DNA from: CAZSSM01 sp964609385
GTDB lineage: Bacteria > Planctomycetota > Planctomycetia > Isosphaerales > Isosphaeraceae
NCBI GenBank assembly: GCA_964609385.1
Contig: CAZSSM010000094.1
Coordinates: forward strand, 1 to 25,451
Direction: 5' to 3'
Length of the DNA stretch: 25,451 nucleotides
This document shows positions 1 through 8,067 of the stretch, piece by piece. Under the pieces are notes generated by a model that had not been told where the DNA came from, made no database searches, and saw only the letters and a list, made by a program, of their open reading frames with translations. Within the stretch, counting starts at the first letter, position 1. Each line of letters opens with the position of its first letter. Position numbers and translations under genes: made by a program.

Positions 1-1
1 A

Positions 2-793
2 ATGGCCAAAGGGCTCTGCTACAAGCCTCGCGGCTCGATCGGCCACCAGAACTTCACCTCGATCCCCAAAGGCCTCGACTACGACCTCTGGACCGGCCCG
101 GCCGAGTTCCAAAAGCCTGGGGACCCGACCACCTATAACCCGAACATCCTGCACTACAACTGGCACTGGGTCTGGAACACGGGCAACGGTGACCTGGGTA
201 ACCAGGGGATCCACCAGATGGACCTCGCCCGCTGGGGTCTGAACGTGAACGGCTTCCCCAACACCGTGCAGTCTTTCGGTGGACGGCTCGGCTACGAGGA
301 TGACGGTCAGACCCCGAACACCCAGACGGTTGCCCTAGAGTTCGACAACTGCCTGCTCCAGTTTGAGGTCCGCGGCCTGATCACCAACGACGAGCTGAAC
401 GTCAAGGTCGGCGATATCTTCTACGGCACCGAAGGCGTCTTGGCCATCACCAGCTACTCCAACTGGCAGAGCTACATGGGGCCGAAGCTGGAGAAAGGCC
501 CCGGCGGCAGCGGCGGCGGCAACCACTTCGCCAACTTCCTCGACGCCGTTCAGAGCCGGAACAGCGAGTTGCTCAACGCCGACATCGAAGAAGGTCACCT
601 CTCCAGCGCCTTCTGCCACCTGGGTAACATCGCCTATCGGCTCGGACGCAAATTGACCATCGACCCGGCCACCGAGTCGTTTGTCGATGCCCCCGACGCC
701 AACGCCATGTTGACCCGCTCTTATCGCGCCCCCTACCAAGCGCCCGAGTTCGGCCTGGTCGCCGAGCCCACCGTGATCGGGGCGCGATCGTAA
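2..793 (+). CDS. Gfo/Idh/MocA family oxidoreductase, C-terminal part (cut by window edge)
   Basis: This is the C-terminal 263 residues of an NAD(P)-dependent oxidoreductase of the Gfo/Idh/MocA type, which act on sugars or related polyols. The reading frame is open at the left edge and the first ATG (2-4) lies inside the family's conserved core, so the Rossmann domain is outside the window. The visible part begins at a segment starting AKGLCYKPRGSIG. It continues into the substrate-binding alpha/beta domain, with the typical GIHQMD element (His71 and Asp74 of the visible part), which corresponds to the catalytic HxxD pair of the family. The C-terminal segment HFANFLDAVQSRN followed by GHLSSAFCHLGNIAYRLGR is also family-typical. 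It ends at TAA 791-793 and faces the DUF4198 gene tail to tail. Substrate is unknown. It differs in subtype from the second oxidoreductase at 23484-25109. Confidence 0.9.
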   Translation: MAKGLCYKPRGSIGHQNFTSIPKGLDYDLWTGPAEFQKPGDPTTYNPNILHYNWHWVWNTGNGDLGNQGIHQMDLARWGLNVNGFPNTVQSFGGRLGYEDDGQTPNTQTVALEFDNCLLQFEVRGLITNDELNVKVGDIFYGTEGVLAITSYSNWQSYMGPKLEKGPGGSGGGNHFANFLDAVQSRNSELLNADIEEGHLSSAFCHLGNIAYRLGRKLTIDPATESFVDAPDANAMLTRSYRAPYQAPEFGLVAEPTVIGARS

Positions 794-844
794 GTGACGT
801 CGAGCGGCGGGTTGGGCCCAGACTCGACTCGTCGAGATCGATCC

Positions 845-890
845 GCGACAATCATCCCGTGATATCGACCTCGATCGGGATGATCGTCGC
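845..890. repeat. 15-bp near-perfect inverted repeat between convergent genes
   Basis: Arms 845-859 and 876-890 match at 14 of 15 positions and enclose a 16-nt loop. The repeat lies between the stop codons of the converging oxidoreductase and DUF4198 genes. Neither side has a T-run, so it is not a classical intrinsic terminator. It could be an RNA-end-protecting or weak bidirectional termination hairpin. The odd base pair is A-C on the plus strand and G-U on the minus strand, so the minus-strand RNA would fold better. Confidence 0.5.
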
Positions 891-908
891 GCATCAATAA
901 AATCGATA

Positions 909-938
909 TGAGAAAACTGGCTTCTTATGGCCAGTTCA
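909..938 (-). terminator. Rho-independent terminator of the DUF4198 gene
   Basis: On the minus strand AACTGGC (936-930) pairs perfectly with GCCAGTT (921-915) over an 8-nt loop. The stem runs into TTTTC and a T-rich stretch. The stem starts within the TGA stop codon of the DUF4198 gene (936-938), so transcription of the minus-strand block probably ends here. The 7-bp stem is short but well placed. Confidence 0.55.
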
Positions 939-1763
939 GGGCAGGTCGGCGACGGGGATGCTGAACGAGTGCAGGTAAGAGAGGTTGTTGAAAGATTCGC
1001 GGAGCGAGGCAGGGGCATCGGTCCGGTGCGAGGTCTCCAGTAACCAGGTGCCTGGCTCGTACAGTTCCAAGCTCACTTGGCCCTGGTCGTCGGTCTCGGC
1101 CGACAACTCGCCGATCCCATCAGGGTTGAGGGTCGTGCAGGCAGCATAGACGGTCGCTCCGGCGAGCGGCTTGCCGTCGTAGAGGACTTGGACCCGCACT
1201 GGTTCGTCGGGCGAAAATCCTTTGGGACCAGGGGACGTCAGCGGGACGATCTCCAAGGGTTGGCCGAGGGCCGACGGGGAGTCCGTCGAGGTCTCGGAGC
1301 CGCACAGGATCAGCGCCTTGGCGTACTGCTCGCTCTTGGCGGAAATCTCAATCTTGGCTCCTTCGGGGATTTCGACCTCGTTCTTGGGAGCCAACGCGAA
1401 GACGGGCTTACCCTCGGCGGTCGTGTATCGGGTGAAGATCGTCGGCTTGCGGGAAATCTCGACCTGGTACAACCCCGGCTCCTCGAGGGTGATCTCTTGA
1501 GCCTGCAACGAGCGTCCCGAAAGCTCCAGCGTGACGATGGATCCCGAGGGCGTGTGCACGCGGTAATCCTTCATGTCCTCGGCAGAGACCAGTTCATCGA
1601 CCGGCAAGAGGTGCCCCCAACCGATGTAGACGGTCGTCTTGCCGCCCGGCTGGCTGATCGGTCGGGTCACGAGCAATCGCGTGATGTGACCCTGGGCCAG
1701 GCTGGCGAACGCCAACACGAGGACCAAGGTGATGGTCGCTCGCTGTAGTGTTTTTGTCATCAT
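936..1763 (-). CDS. DUF4198 domain-containing exported protein
   Basis: A 275-residue secreted protein resembling DUF4198 (Pfam PF10670, COG5266, once annotated as the periplasmic component of a Co2+ transport system). Residues 1-25 form a Sec signal peptide: basic start, hydrophobic core TLVLVLAFASL, then AQG. Cleavage there would leave His26 as the first residue of the mature protein (HITRLL), as in many DUF4198 members. The rest looks all-beta, with a C-terminal segment (DGKPLAGATVYAACTT, TDDQGQVSLEL) like the Ig/carboxypeptidase-regulatory fold common in this family. The start is the first of two ATGs, with AAGGAG 11 nt upstream. It is the last gene of the minus-strand block behind the TPR gene, 149 bp away. 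A metal-linked periplasmic role is inferred from the family; the ligand is not visible. Confidence 0.75.
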   Translation of the reverse strand: MMTKTLQRATITLVLVLAFASLAQGHITRLLVTRPISQPGGKTTVYIGWGHLLPVDELVSAEDMKDYRVHTPSGSIVTLELSGRSLQAQEITLEEPGLYQVEISRKPTIFTRYTTAEGKPVFALAPKNEVEIPEGAKIEISAKSEQYAKALILCGSETSTDSPSALGQPLEIVPLTSPGPKGFSPDEPVRVQVLYDGKPLAGATVYAACTTLNPDGIGELSAETDDQGQVSLELYEPGTWLLETSHRTDAPASLRESFNNLSYLHSFSIPVADLP

Positions 1764-1912
1764 GAGTCTGGAAACTCCTTGGTGAAGTGCTTGAGTAAAC
1801 TCGAAAAATCAACGACGCAAACCAAAGGCGGACCGACGGGGAGACTTGGAAACAGCAAAAAGGGCTGTGGTGTCGGAAGCGTTTCGGCGAGCGATCGGAC
1901 CGGCCTAGGTCG

Positions 1913-3139
1913 TCAAGGAGCCGATCCGAGCCCTTGCAGGGCTTTCTTGGCCGCCGGGGCGGCGATCGGGTCGAAGCCGGGATTGATCTCGAGGGCGCGT
2001 TGGAGCAAACGTCGGGCCTGGTCCTCTCGACCTAAGGCGAGGTCGATCATGCCGGCGTGGTAGAGGATGGTCGGATCTTGGGTCCCGATTTGAATGGCCT
2101 CGGCGAGGATCTCGGCAGCCCGAGACGCCTCATCACGCCGGTAGAGGACCCAGGCGAATGTGTCTCGAGCGTGAATGTTGGGGCCATCTTGATAAGCGGC
2201 CTCGGCAAGGGTGAGGGCCCCGTCGAGATCGTCGCGATGCTCGGCTAGAAACATCGCCAAGACCCGGCGATGCTGGGGTTTGCCCTCGGCGAGTCCGGGG
2301 ATTCTCGCCAACACCCGCTTGGAGGCCCGATCATCCCGCCTCGCCTGGTAGAAGGCCGCTAGATCCAACAGGTCTGACGGATCGGTCGTTCTCGCAGCGA
2401 TATTCCGCCAGGTCCGCTCGCCGCGTCGGTCGTCGCCACTCGAGGCGTAGACCCGGGCCAACCCGGCCGTCGCGGCACCGGCGAACAACCGGGGATCGTT
2501 CTCGTTGTGAGGGATCCCGAGTTCGTGAAGTTTCATGTGAGCACGGTTGACTAGGTTGATCGCCTCGCGAAAGTGGTCGCGCGCCTGGTCGAGCCGACCG
2601 GTTCGGAAGGCCATATCGCCCTGGGCCGTCAACTCCACGGCCAAGGCATTGGCTTCCTCGATGGTCTCGGTCGAGGCGAGGCTTTTACGACGCGCTGAGA
2701 CGGCTTGCTCCATCAGGGCTTCGGCTTGGTCGAGCTGGCCACGAGCCTCGGCGATCCGGGCCAGGGCAGCGACCTGCTCGGCCTTCTCAGATGCATCGGT
2801 GAGTTCTCCCAACGATTCAAGAACCTCTTGGGCCTGGCGATACTGCCCCAGACCGATCAGTGCTCGGCTCCGAAGCAGTTGCTGACGGACCCCGGCCTCC
2901 GAATCGGTCGAAGGCTGGGAATCCAGCCGTTCCAAGGTTTCGCGATACCGGCCTTGCGCGAGGAGCGACCCCACGTCCTCCGACGGCTCTTGGACCGGCT
3001 TTGGCTCGGCGATGACCACGGATGAGCAACAGGCGATCGATTCCGAGACGTTGAGCGGGACTACCGTCGTCACGACCAGCAGGAGCCACCACGGCCGGGA
3101 CCAGCATGAAACATCGATGTTGGTGAATCTGCAGAGCAT
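1913..3139 (-). CDS. Exported tetratricopeptide-repeat protein
   Basis: A 408-residue protein with an N-terminal hydrophobic leader (WWLLLVVTTVVPL, about residues 17-30) followed by about nine TPR-like helical hairpins. Examples are LIGLGQYRQAQEVLESL, AEARGQLDQAEALMEQAV, FRTGRLDQARDHFREAI and LALGREDQARRLLQRAL before the closing NPGF. TPR proteins are protein-protein scaffolds; no catalytic motif is present. SESIACC after the leader is only a weak lipobox match, so signal-peptidase I export or membrane anchoring is more likely than lipidation. The frame stays open for 121 codons upstream, but that stretch is out-of-frame permease sequence. The ATG at 3139 has AAGGGAG just upstream and lies 44 bp after the permease stop, which fixes the start. 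It probably assembles with the ABC-2 permeases encoded just before it (inference). Confidence 0.8.
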   Translation of the reverse strand: MLCRFTNIDVSCWSRPWWLLLVVTTVVPLNVSESIACCSSVVIAEPKPVQEPSEDVGSLLAQGRYRETLERLDSQPSTDSEAGVRQQLLRSRALIGLGQYRQAQEVLESLGELTDASEKAEQVAALARIAEARGQLDQAEALMEQAVSARRKSLASTETIEEANALAVELTAQGDMAFRTGRLDQARDHFREAINLVNRAHMKLHELGIPHNENDPRLFAGAATAGLARVYASSGDDRRGERTWRNIAARTTDPSDLLDLAAFYQARRDDRASKRVLARIPGLAEGKPQHRRVLAMFLAEHRDDLDGALTLAEAAYQDGPNIHARDTFAWVLYRRDEASRAAEILAEAIQIGTQDPTILYHAGMIDLALGREDQARRLLQRALEINPGFDPIAAPAAKKALQGLGSAP

Positions 3140-3183
3140 CAAGGACTCCCTTAAACGTGCATGGGGGACTCTGATCGGTCCGA

Positions 3184-4602
3184 TCATCCAAGAATCGGAT
3201 ACCGGCGCAGCCACCAACTCCCGACAAGAATCACGAGACCTGTGGGCAGGGCGATCTCGACCAGACCGAGTCCGATGCGACGTGTGACCATGCCGATCGG
3301 CTCTTCCTGGTAGGTGAAGGTAGGGAGGCCGTCGAGATCTTCGGGACCGAGCATCCGGTTGTCGAGGACCAGGGGGCGGAAGTGGTCCTGCCAACGATCG
3401 CGGAACTGCTCGACTTGTTCGAGGAACCGGCGGTGCCGGGCCGAGCCGGTCCCCGAGGCATCCTGCAACACCTCGGAGGCGACGATCGCTGGTGAGATCC
3501 AACGGAAGCGATCGACCCAGGCTTGTTGACGGGTCAGTTGGACCTCGAAACGATCGAGCGTGCCGGCGATGCTGGCCTCGATCGCCTCTCGGGTGGCCAA
3601 GGTCTGAACGGCGAATTGACTCACATCGGCCTCTTCGCCGGCCAGTTCGGGGTGATCCTCGAAGAAGCGGGCATTCAAACGGGTTCCCTCGGTCCGCGCC
3701 TCATCGGAGGCCTCGCGAACGGCTTGGACCAGTTCGATCCGGGAGGGCATCGGGTACAGCAGTTGGGTCGAGAGATTGACCAGCGCGGGGATGATGTTGA
3801 CGAGCAACAGCCAAGCCGAGGCGAGGATGACCGCGTTGGTGGCCGAGCTTCGCCCCTTGGCATTGACGGCCACCGCCAGGGCGAACCAAAAGCCGCCGTA
3901 GAGCAAGGTCGCCGCCAGCCAGAGGCCCAGACGGGTCCAGGCCGACACGCCTTCGGTTGCGCTTCCAGACAGGACGAAGCCGATCGCGGCGATGATCACC
4001 GCCAGTCCCGCGACAACCAGGCCTCGGACCAAGACCTTGGCCAGAACCAGCGATCCCAGTCGCAACGGCTGCGAGAGCAAGAGGACCAGCGTCCCGCCCT
4101 CCTTCTCGGAAGAGAGCAAGTTGTAGCTCATCGCCAGGATGACCAGTGGATAGAGCGTAATGATCACGAATCCCAGGTCGAACCGGCCGGTCAAGAGTTC
4201 GTTGGGATTGGTTACCTCCTCTTCCGAGGTGAACGAGCCCTGAGCCTCGGTCGAAACCTCCAGCCAGTTGGGCAGGAGATCGCTTTGACCGACCATCAGA
4301 GCCCCGAGTGGAGCGGGGGGAAGCGCGGCATACCGAGTTCCCAGTGATGACCCGACCAGGGCGGCCGCCACCCCCACGGTCGATCCGGAAGGACCAGTGA
4401 CGTTCATGCGCTGATTCAGCTCGGTCATTCGAGTGGCCTCGCGGCGGGCCGCCTCGTCCAAGACTGACCGTTGGGTCCAGATCCAACCCAGCCCGTTTGC
4501 CAAGCCATAGAGGACAACTGTGGCAAGCACCAGGACGATGGCCATCAGCGTCCGGTCGGTGAGCAGGATTCGCAGCTCGTGTCGAGCAATCCGAGTGATC
4601 AT
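3184..4602 (-). CDS. ABC-2 type transporter permease, DUF3526-like (second of a pair)
   Basis: A 472-residue polytopic membrane protein and the distal of two related permeases. TM1 covers about residues 19-37. A long extracytoplasmic stretch (about 40-140) follows, then TM2 (143-163) and the cytoplasmic motif SSEKEGGTLVLLLSQPL (164-180), typical of ABC-2 permeases contacting the ATPase. Further TMs lie at about 189-211, 223-245 and 254-275. A second extracytoplasmic domain comes next, with the final helix at about 445-465. This layout and the WISPAIVASEVLQDASGTG segment match the DUF3526 group. The start ATG is 18 nt after the stop of the upstream permease; the Shine-Dalgarno is weak (GAGAAA), consistent with translational coupling. 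With the partner permease and the ATPase it should form a heterodimeric transporter. The substrate is unknown. Confidence 0.85.
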   Translation of the reverse strand: MITRIARHELRILLTDRTLMAIVLVLATVVLYGLANGLGWIWTQRSVLDEAARREATRMTELNQRMNVTGPSGSTVGVAAALVGSSLGTRYAALPPAPLGALMVGQSDLLPNWLEVSTEAQGSFTSEEEVTNPNELLTGRFDLGFVIITLYPLVILAMSYNLLSSEKEGGTLVLLLSQPLRLGSLVLAKVLVRGLVVAGLAVIIAAIGFVLSGSATEGVSAWTRLGLWLAATLLYGGFWFALAVAVNAKGRSSATNAVILASAWLLLVNIIPALVNLSTQLLYPMPSRIELVQAVREASDEARTEGTRLNARFFEDHPELAGEEADVSQFAVQTLATREAIEASIAGTLDRFEVQLTRQQAWVDRFRWISPAIVASEVLQDASGTGSARHRRFLEQVEQFRDRWQDHFRPLVLDNRMLGPEDLDGLPTFTYQEEPIGMVTRRIGLGLVEIALPTGLVILVGSWWLRRYPILG

Positions 4603-4620
4603 TTCGCGTTTCTCAAAAAA

Positions 4621-6036
4621 TCAGATGGCACGAAGCGACGAGCCGGCGCGAATGAGCAGACCAAGCAGGACAACAACCCAAATGACCAGCCCGAGGCACG
4701 GCCTCATGTGGTCGGAGAGCGTCTCGGAGAGGCTCGGCGGGTCATAATGGAACGGGGGGACGCTCGCCCAGAGTTCCGGGCCGGCCTGATACATGAAACC
4801 GAGGTCGGCCCCGTTGATTTCCAGGTCGTTGTTCAACTCTTTCACGAGGGTCCGCCGGTAGGCCTCGGCAGCCTGAGCGAAGTCGTGATGATGGGCCTCA
4901 TCGGTGCCGGCCAAGGCCATGGACAACTCTCGGATCGCCAGCGTCGGCGAGAGCAACCCGAGCCACTCTCGGATCTCGTTCTGCTGTTCGAAGCGACGGT
5001 AAAGATCGCCGTAATGCACATCCAGGATCTGGTTAGTGGACTCCTCGCCAGCTTGGAGCGCGACCCCTTGGAAATTGATCGGCAAATCCTCCAGATAATC
5101 GACCTGGTAGCGTTCGAGCAACTCTTGCTCGAGCCTCTCGAGCCGTTGGTCCTGGGGGTCGTGGCCGTCGATCCCCATCGCGATGTCGCGCCGGATGGCC
5201 TCACGGAACTCCAGGGCTGAGGGGGTCGGCACGGCCAAGCGACCCAGGTCGGTCGTCAGTCGAGGCACGATCAGCACATTGACGATCCAGAAGGCCATCA
5301 GCACGATCAGAGCGACTCGGCTCGAGCCGGCCCGAGCCGAGACATACAGTGACATGGCGAGAAACAAGCCCAGATAGGTCAGGTAACTGACAGCCATGAC
5401 GAGCGCTGAGGGCCAACTGGCCATCGCGTCCGCTCCACTTCCGATCAGAAGAACGGCCCCGAGACCAAACGTTGGGATCAGGACCACGCCGAGGGCGAAG
5501 GTCAGCCCGATCGCTTTGCCGGCCATCAGCGTCCCGGGAGCGACGCCGAGGCTGAGCACCTGGCGGAGCGTGCCGCGTTCGCGTTCACCGGCGATGGCCG
5601 GGAAGGCGAGGATGATCACTAGCAAGGGCATCAACTGTTGGAGGATCATCGCGGCGGTCAGGTCGCCGAAGCGTCGAAGGGCCGTGCCATCCTGCGCGGG
5701 GCGATGCTCCAACGGATTGCGTTGATGGGCTTCGAGAAAGACCGCCACCCCGGTGTAAGGATCAATCCCCGGATCGAGGAAGGCCAAGGGCTGCTTGGGC
5801 TTGAACAGCCAGAGTCCGTAATGGGCCGCCGCATGGGGGTTCTTTTCCGGTTGGGCGTCGAACCGGGCCCGTGCCTCAGCCTGGGCGTCCAGCCGTTCCC
5901 GATGCTGCTCCCTCCACGACTGCCAGCCGACCGCCGTGGCCCCGATCAGCAAGGTGAGGATGATCAAGGAGGTCCATCGAAAACGGCCGTCGCGGACTAG
6001 CTCAAGCCATTCTTTGCCGGCGATCCTCAGGATCAT
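4621..6036 (-). CDS. ABC-2 type transporter permease, DUF3526-containing (first of a pair)
   Basis: A 471-residue inner-membrane permease, paralogous in layout to the next gene. TM1 is at about 21-38, TM2 at 127-149, then GERERGTLRQVLSLG (150-164), the conserved cytoplasmic coupling motif after the second helix. TMs continue at about 172-200, 210-232 and 241-258, with the last at about 448-466. The large domain between TM5 and the last helix carries DUF3526-typical elements: NFQGVALQAGE, HYGDLYRRFEQQ, LSPTLAIRELSMALAGTD with a following HHHDF, and WASVPPFHYDPP. The start has GGGGAGAG 7 nt upstream. It lies 63 bp after the ATPase gene and 18 bp before the second permease, so all three are surely co-transcribed. 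In other bacteria such permease pairs often sit beside TonB-dependent receptor genes; none is visible here. Confidence 0.88.
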   Translation of the reverse strand: MILRIAGKEWLELVRDGRFRWTSLIILTLLIGATAVGWQSWREQHRERLDAQAEARARFDAQPEKNPHAAAHYGLWLFKPKQPLAFLDPGIDPYTGVAVFLEAHQRNPLEHRPAQDGTALRRFGDLTAAMILQQLMPLLVIILAFPAIAGERERGTLRQVLSLGVAPGTLMAGKAIGLTFALGVVLIPTFGLGAVLLIGSGADAMASWPSALVMAVSYLTYLGLFLAMSLYVSARAGSSRVALIVLMAFWIVNVLIVPRLTTDLGRLAVPTPSALEFREAIRRDIAMGIDGHDPQDQRLERLEQELLERYQVDYLEDLPINFQGVALQAGEESTNQILDVHYGDLYRRFEQQNEIREWLGLLSPTLAIRELSMALAGTDEAHHHDFAQAAEAYRRTLVKELNNDLEINGADLGFMYQAGPELWASVPPFHYDPPSLSETLSDHMRPCLGLVIWVVVLLGLLIRAGSSLRAI

Positions 6037-6099
6037 CGTCGATCTCTCCCCGTCCGCTTGGGGACGCTGATCTGGATCGGAGCATCGCCTCGAAGACTG

Positions 6100-6804
6100 T
6101 TAATCATGCATCGACTCGAGGTAAACCTGTTCCAACTCATCATGACCGATCTGTGAAGTATGGAGACTCGCCACCAGGCGCCCAGCTTTCATGAGACCGA
6201 CCCGCGTCCCGGTCTGCTTGGCCCGGAACAGGTCATGGGTGGCCATCAGCACGGCCACGCCTTGCTCGCCTAGCATGAGGAGCAACTCGGAGAACTCGTT
6301 GGACGCTTTGGGGTCGAGGCCCGAGGTCGGCTCATCCAACAGCAAGACCTTGGCCTGCTTGGCCAACGCCAAGGCGATGCCCACTTTCTGGCGCATCCCC
6401 TTGGAGTAGGTGCGAACCGGTCGCCCGATCGCTTCCTCGGGCAAGCCGGCCCGTCGCAGCCAATCGGTCGGCTCGTCGCGCGTCTCTGTCACGCGACCTC
6501 CCAGAGCCGCGAAATAGCGAAGATTTTCCAATCCCGAGAGGTTGCCATAGAGGGCGACCTGCTCGGGGATGTAGACCAGGGACCGTTTCGTCTCGAGGGG
6601 ATGCTCCGCCACATCGAGGCGATCAATCGTCGCCAGACCCGAAGTTCGCTCGGTGAAGTTGAGGAAGAGGTTGATCGTGGTTGTCTTGCCCGCCCCATTG
6701 GCCCCGAGCAAGCAGTAGATCTCGCCGGGACCAATGCTCAGATCGAGTTGGTCCAGCGCCAACCGATCCCCGTACCTCTTGGACAGTTGCTTGGCCACGA
6801 TCAT
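6100..6804 (-). CDS. ABC transporter ATP-binding protein
   Basis: A 234-residue cytoplasmic ABC ATPase of the ABC-2 exporter type, which powers the two permeases encoded downstream. Motifs are complete: Walker A GANGAGKT (catalytic Lys40), Q-loop around Gln82 (YIPEQ), signature YSKGMRQKVG (133-142, a common variant of LSGGQ), Walker B VLLLDEP with Asp157 and Glu158, D-loop SGLDP and H-loop His190 (ATHD). The frame is open to an ATG at 6858, but the ATG at 6804 has GGGAG 9 nt upstream and gives the usual family start MIVAKQLSKRYG, so I prefer 6804. An active ATPase is expected. It follows the DUF1559 gene with a gap of about 75 bp. Confidence 0.92.
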   Translation of the reverse strand: MIVAKQLSKRYGDRLALDQLDLSIGPGEIYCLLGANGAGKTTTINLFLNFTERTSGLATIDRLDVAEHPLETKRSLVYIPEQVALYGNLSGLENLRYFAALGGRVTETRDEPTDWLRRAGLPEEAIGRPVRTYSKGMRQKVGIALALAKQAKVLLLDEPTSGLDPKASNEFSELLLMLGEQGVAVLMATHDLFRAKQTGTRVGLMKAGRLVASLHTSQIGHDELEQVYLESMHD

Positions 6805-6879
6805 CCAGTCTGGCTCCCATACCGCTGTGGAGAGGCTCGTTGCAAACCGGTCGACCATTTTCCCGTTTCGCGACGGCTT

Positions 6880-7881
6880 TCAGAATCTCTCCGCGGAAAG
6901 AACCTCGCGTCCCTTACGGGTCGCCAATGCCCTCCAGGCCAAGAGATCGATCGTCTCGTTGATGAAACGGGCAGAGCCGTCACCAAACAGCGCGTTGACT
7001 CCACCGGGGTGCTCGCTGCTCGCCTCGCTCCAGCCGACCGAGTGACGGTTGCAACTGGATTGCGGTTGGTTCGGCGGATACCAGTGGGAGTACGAGCCGG
7101 CATTGCCATCGCCGTCGGCCCAGTTGCCCCGCTTGCGCGGATGAACCACCGTCGCGGCTAGGCAATCTTCTTCCGTGAGGGTAGAGACATGACGAATATA
7201 TCGTCGAGGATCGTCATTGATCAGATCGATCGAAATGTTGTAGGGACCACCGGGACCGATCAAGCTTTCCGACATCACCACCGTGTTGCTGGATCCGTCG
7301 CGGATGTCGGCCATCCGAGTCGCCGAGTTGACATAGAACGTGCCGTCGGAATCGTGGAAGCCTCGATCGGGCACGACGACTCCAGAACTCGCACAGGCGA
7401 CGTAGTTCGAGGGCGCGGTGGTTGAGCCGGGCTGGATCATGCCGTCGCTGGGGCAGAGGAAGATTGCGATCTGGGTCGAGACGACGGTCTGATTCTCCTG
7501 GAACAATGCGAAGTTCTGATTGGGACCGCCGATTAGCGGGAAGGCGAAATTGATCGAGTTGTAGACGCTGGTCTGCTCCAGGAACGGCGTCAGCATCGCC
7601 AACACGCCCCACTTGGCGTGACCGCCGGGGACGGTTGGGTCGACCGGCCAAGGTTGTTCGTAGATCGTGTAGCCGATCGGGAAACTCTGGATCGCCGAGT
7701 GGTAGTTGTGCATCGCCAGACCAAGCTGTTTCAGGTTGTTCTGGCACTGTGTCCGACGCGCTGCCTCACGCGCACTCTGCACTGCTGGGAGCAACAAGGA
7801 AATCAAAACACTGATGATCGCGATGACGACCAGCAGTTCGATCAGCGTGAAACCGCGACGATCTCGACGAGGAAAACGCAT
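6880..7881 (-). CDS. DUF1559 domain-containing protein with prepilin-type N-terminus
   Basis: A 333-residue member of the planctomycete-expanded DUF1559 family. It starts MRFPRRDRRG followed by FTLIELLVVIAIISVL, a textbook type III signal: prepilin peptidase would cut after Gly10, Phe11 becomes the methylated residue and Glu15 is the +5 glutamate. A short amphipathic helix (PAVQSAREAARRTQCQNNLK) follows, then the extracytoplasmic DUF1559 domain with FLCPSDG, DIRDGSSNTVVMSES and the C-terminal HPGGVNALFGDGSARFI signature. The start was set at the ATG 7881, with GGAG 9 nt upstream; the in-frame extension to 7950 has no sign of coding. It is the first gene of the minus-strand block that continues into the ABC transporter. 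A pseudopilin-like or cell-surface role is inferred; the family's function is not established. Confidence 0.9.
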   Translation of the reverse strand: MRFPRRDRRGFTLIELLVVIAIISVLISLLLPAVQSAREAARRTQCQNNLKQLGLAMHNYHSAIQSFPIGYTIYEQPWPVDPTVPGGHAKWGVLAMLTPFLEQTSVYNSINFAFPLIGGPNQNFALFQENQTVVSTQIAIFLCPSDGMIQPGSTTAPSNYVACASSGVVVPDRGFHDSDGTFYVNSATRMADIRDGSSNTVVMSESLIGPGGPYNISIDLINDDPRRYIRHVSTLTEEDCLAATVVHPRKRGNWADGDGNAGSYSHWYPPNQPQSSCNRHSVGWSEASSEHPGGVNALFGDGSARFINETIDLLAWRALATRKGREVLSAERF

Positions 7882-8036
7882 GGGGGGAGACTCCAATGAA
7901 GGAAGAATGGAGTTAGGGTTTTTGGAGGTGTTACCAAGCGAGCTGGGCATGGATGCGCTAACAATTTGCCAACGACTTGACTCTGATAGCTTGGTTCAAA
8001 GACACCTGTTGGCTTTTCGACACCCAGGAAGTGCCG

Positions 8037-8067
8037 ATGATAACACAAAAGTTCCCAGCCGTTGCAA
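8037..8067 (-). promoter_or_regulatory. Possible sigma-70 promoter of the DUF1559-ABC block
   Basis: Read on the minus strand, TTGCAA (8067-8062) is followed after 19 nt by TATCAT (8042-8037), a 5/6 match to the -10 consensus. The spacer is longer than optimal. It would give a 5' leader of about 150 nt before the DUF1559 start at 7881. This is the best promoter-like match in the gap but remains a guess. Confidence 0.3.

Noticed and set aside
1863..1880. Hairpin-like ACAGC/GCTGT after the TPR gene (minus strand)
   Set aside because: The T-run lies in the loop rather than after the stem, and the stem is only 5 bp, so it is not a credible terminator.
3140..3502. N-terminal extension of the TPR protein by 121 codons
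   Set aside because: It overlaps the 3' end of the permease gene in another frame, is rich in Arg and Pro without protein features, and a good ribosome site sits before ATG 3139.
3523..4347. 274-codon plus-strand open frame
   Set aside because: It is antisense to the permease gene, with a Gly/Asp/Gln-rich product and no hydrophobic or domain pattern.
4603..4620. Run of six T (minus strand) between the two permease genes as a terminator
   Set aside because: No stable stem precedes it, and the genes are only 18 bp apart and functionally paired.
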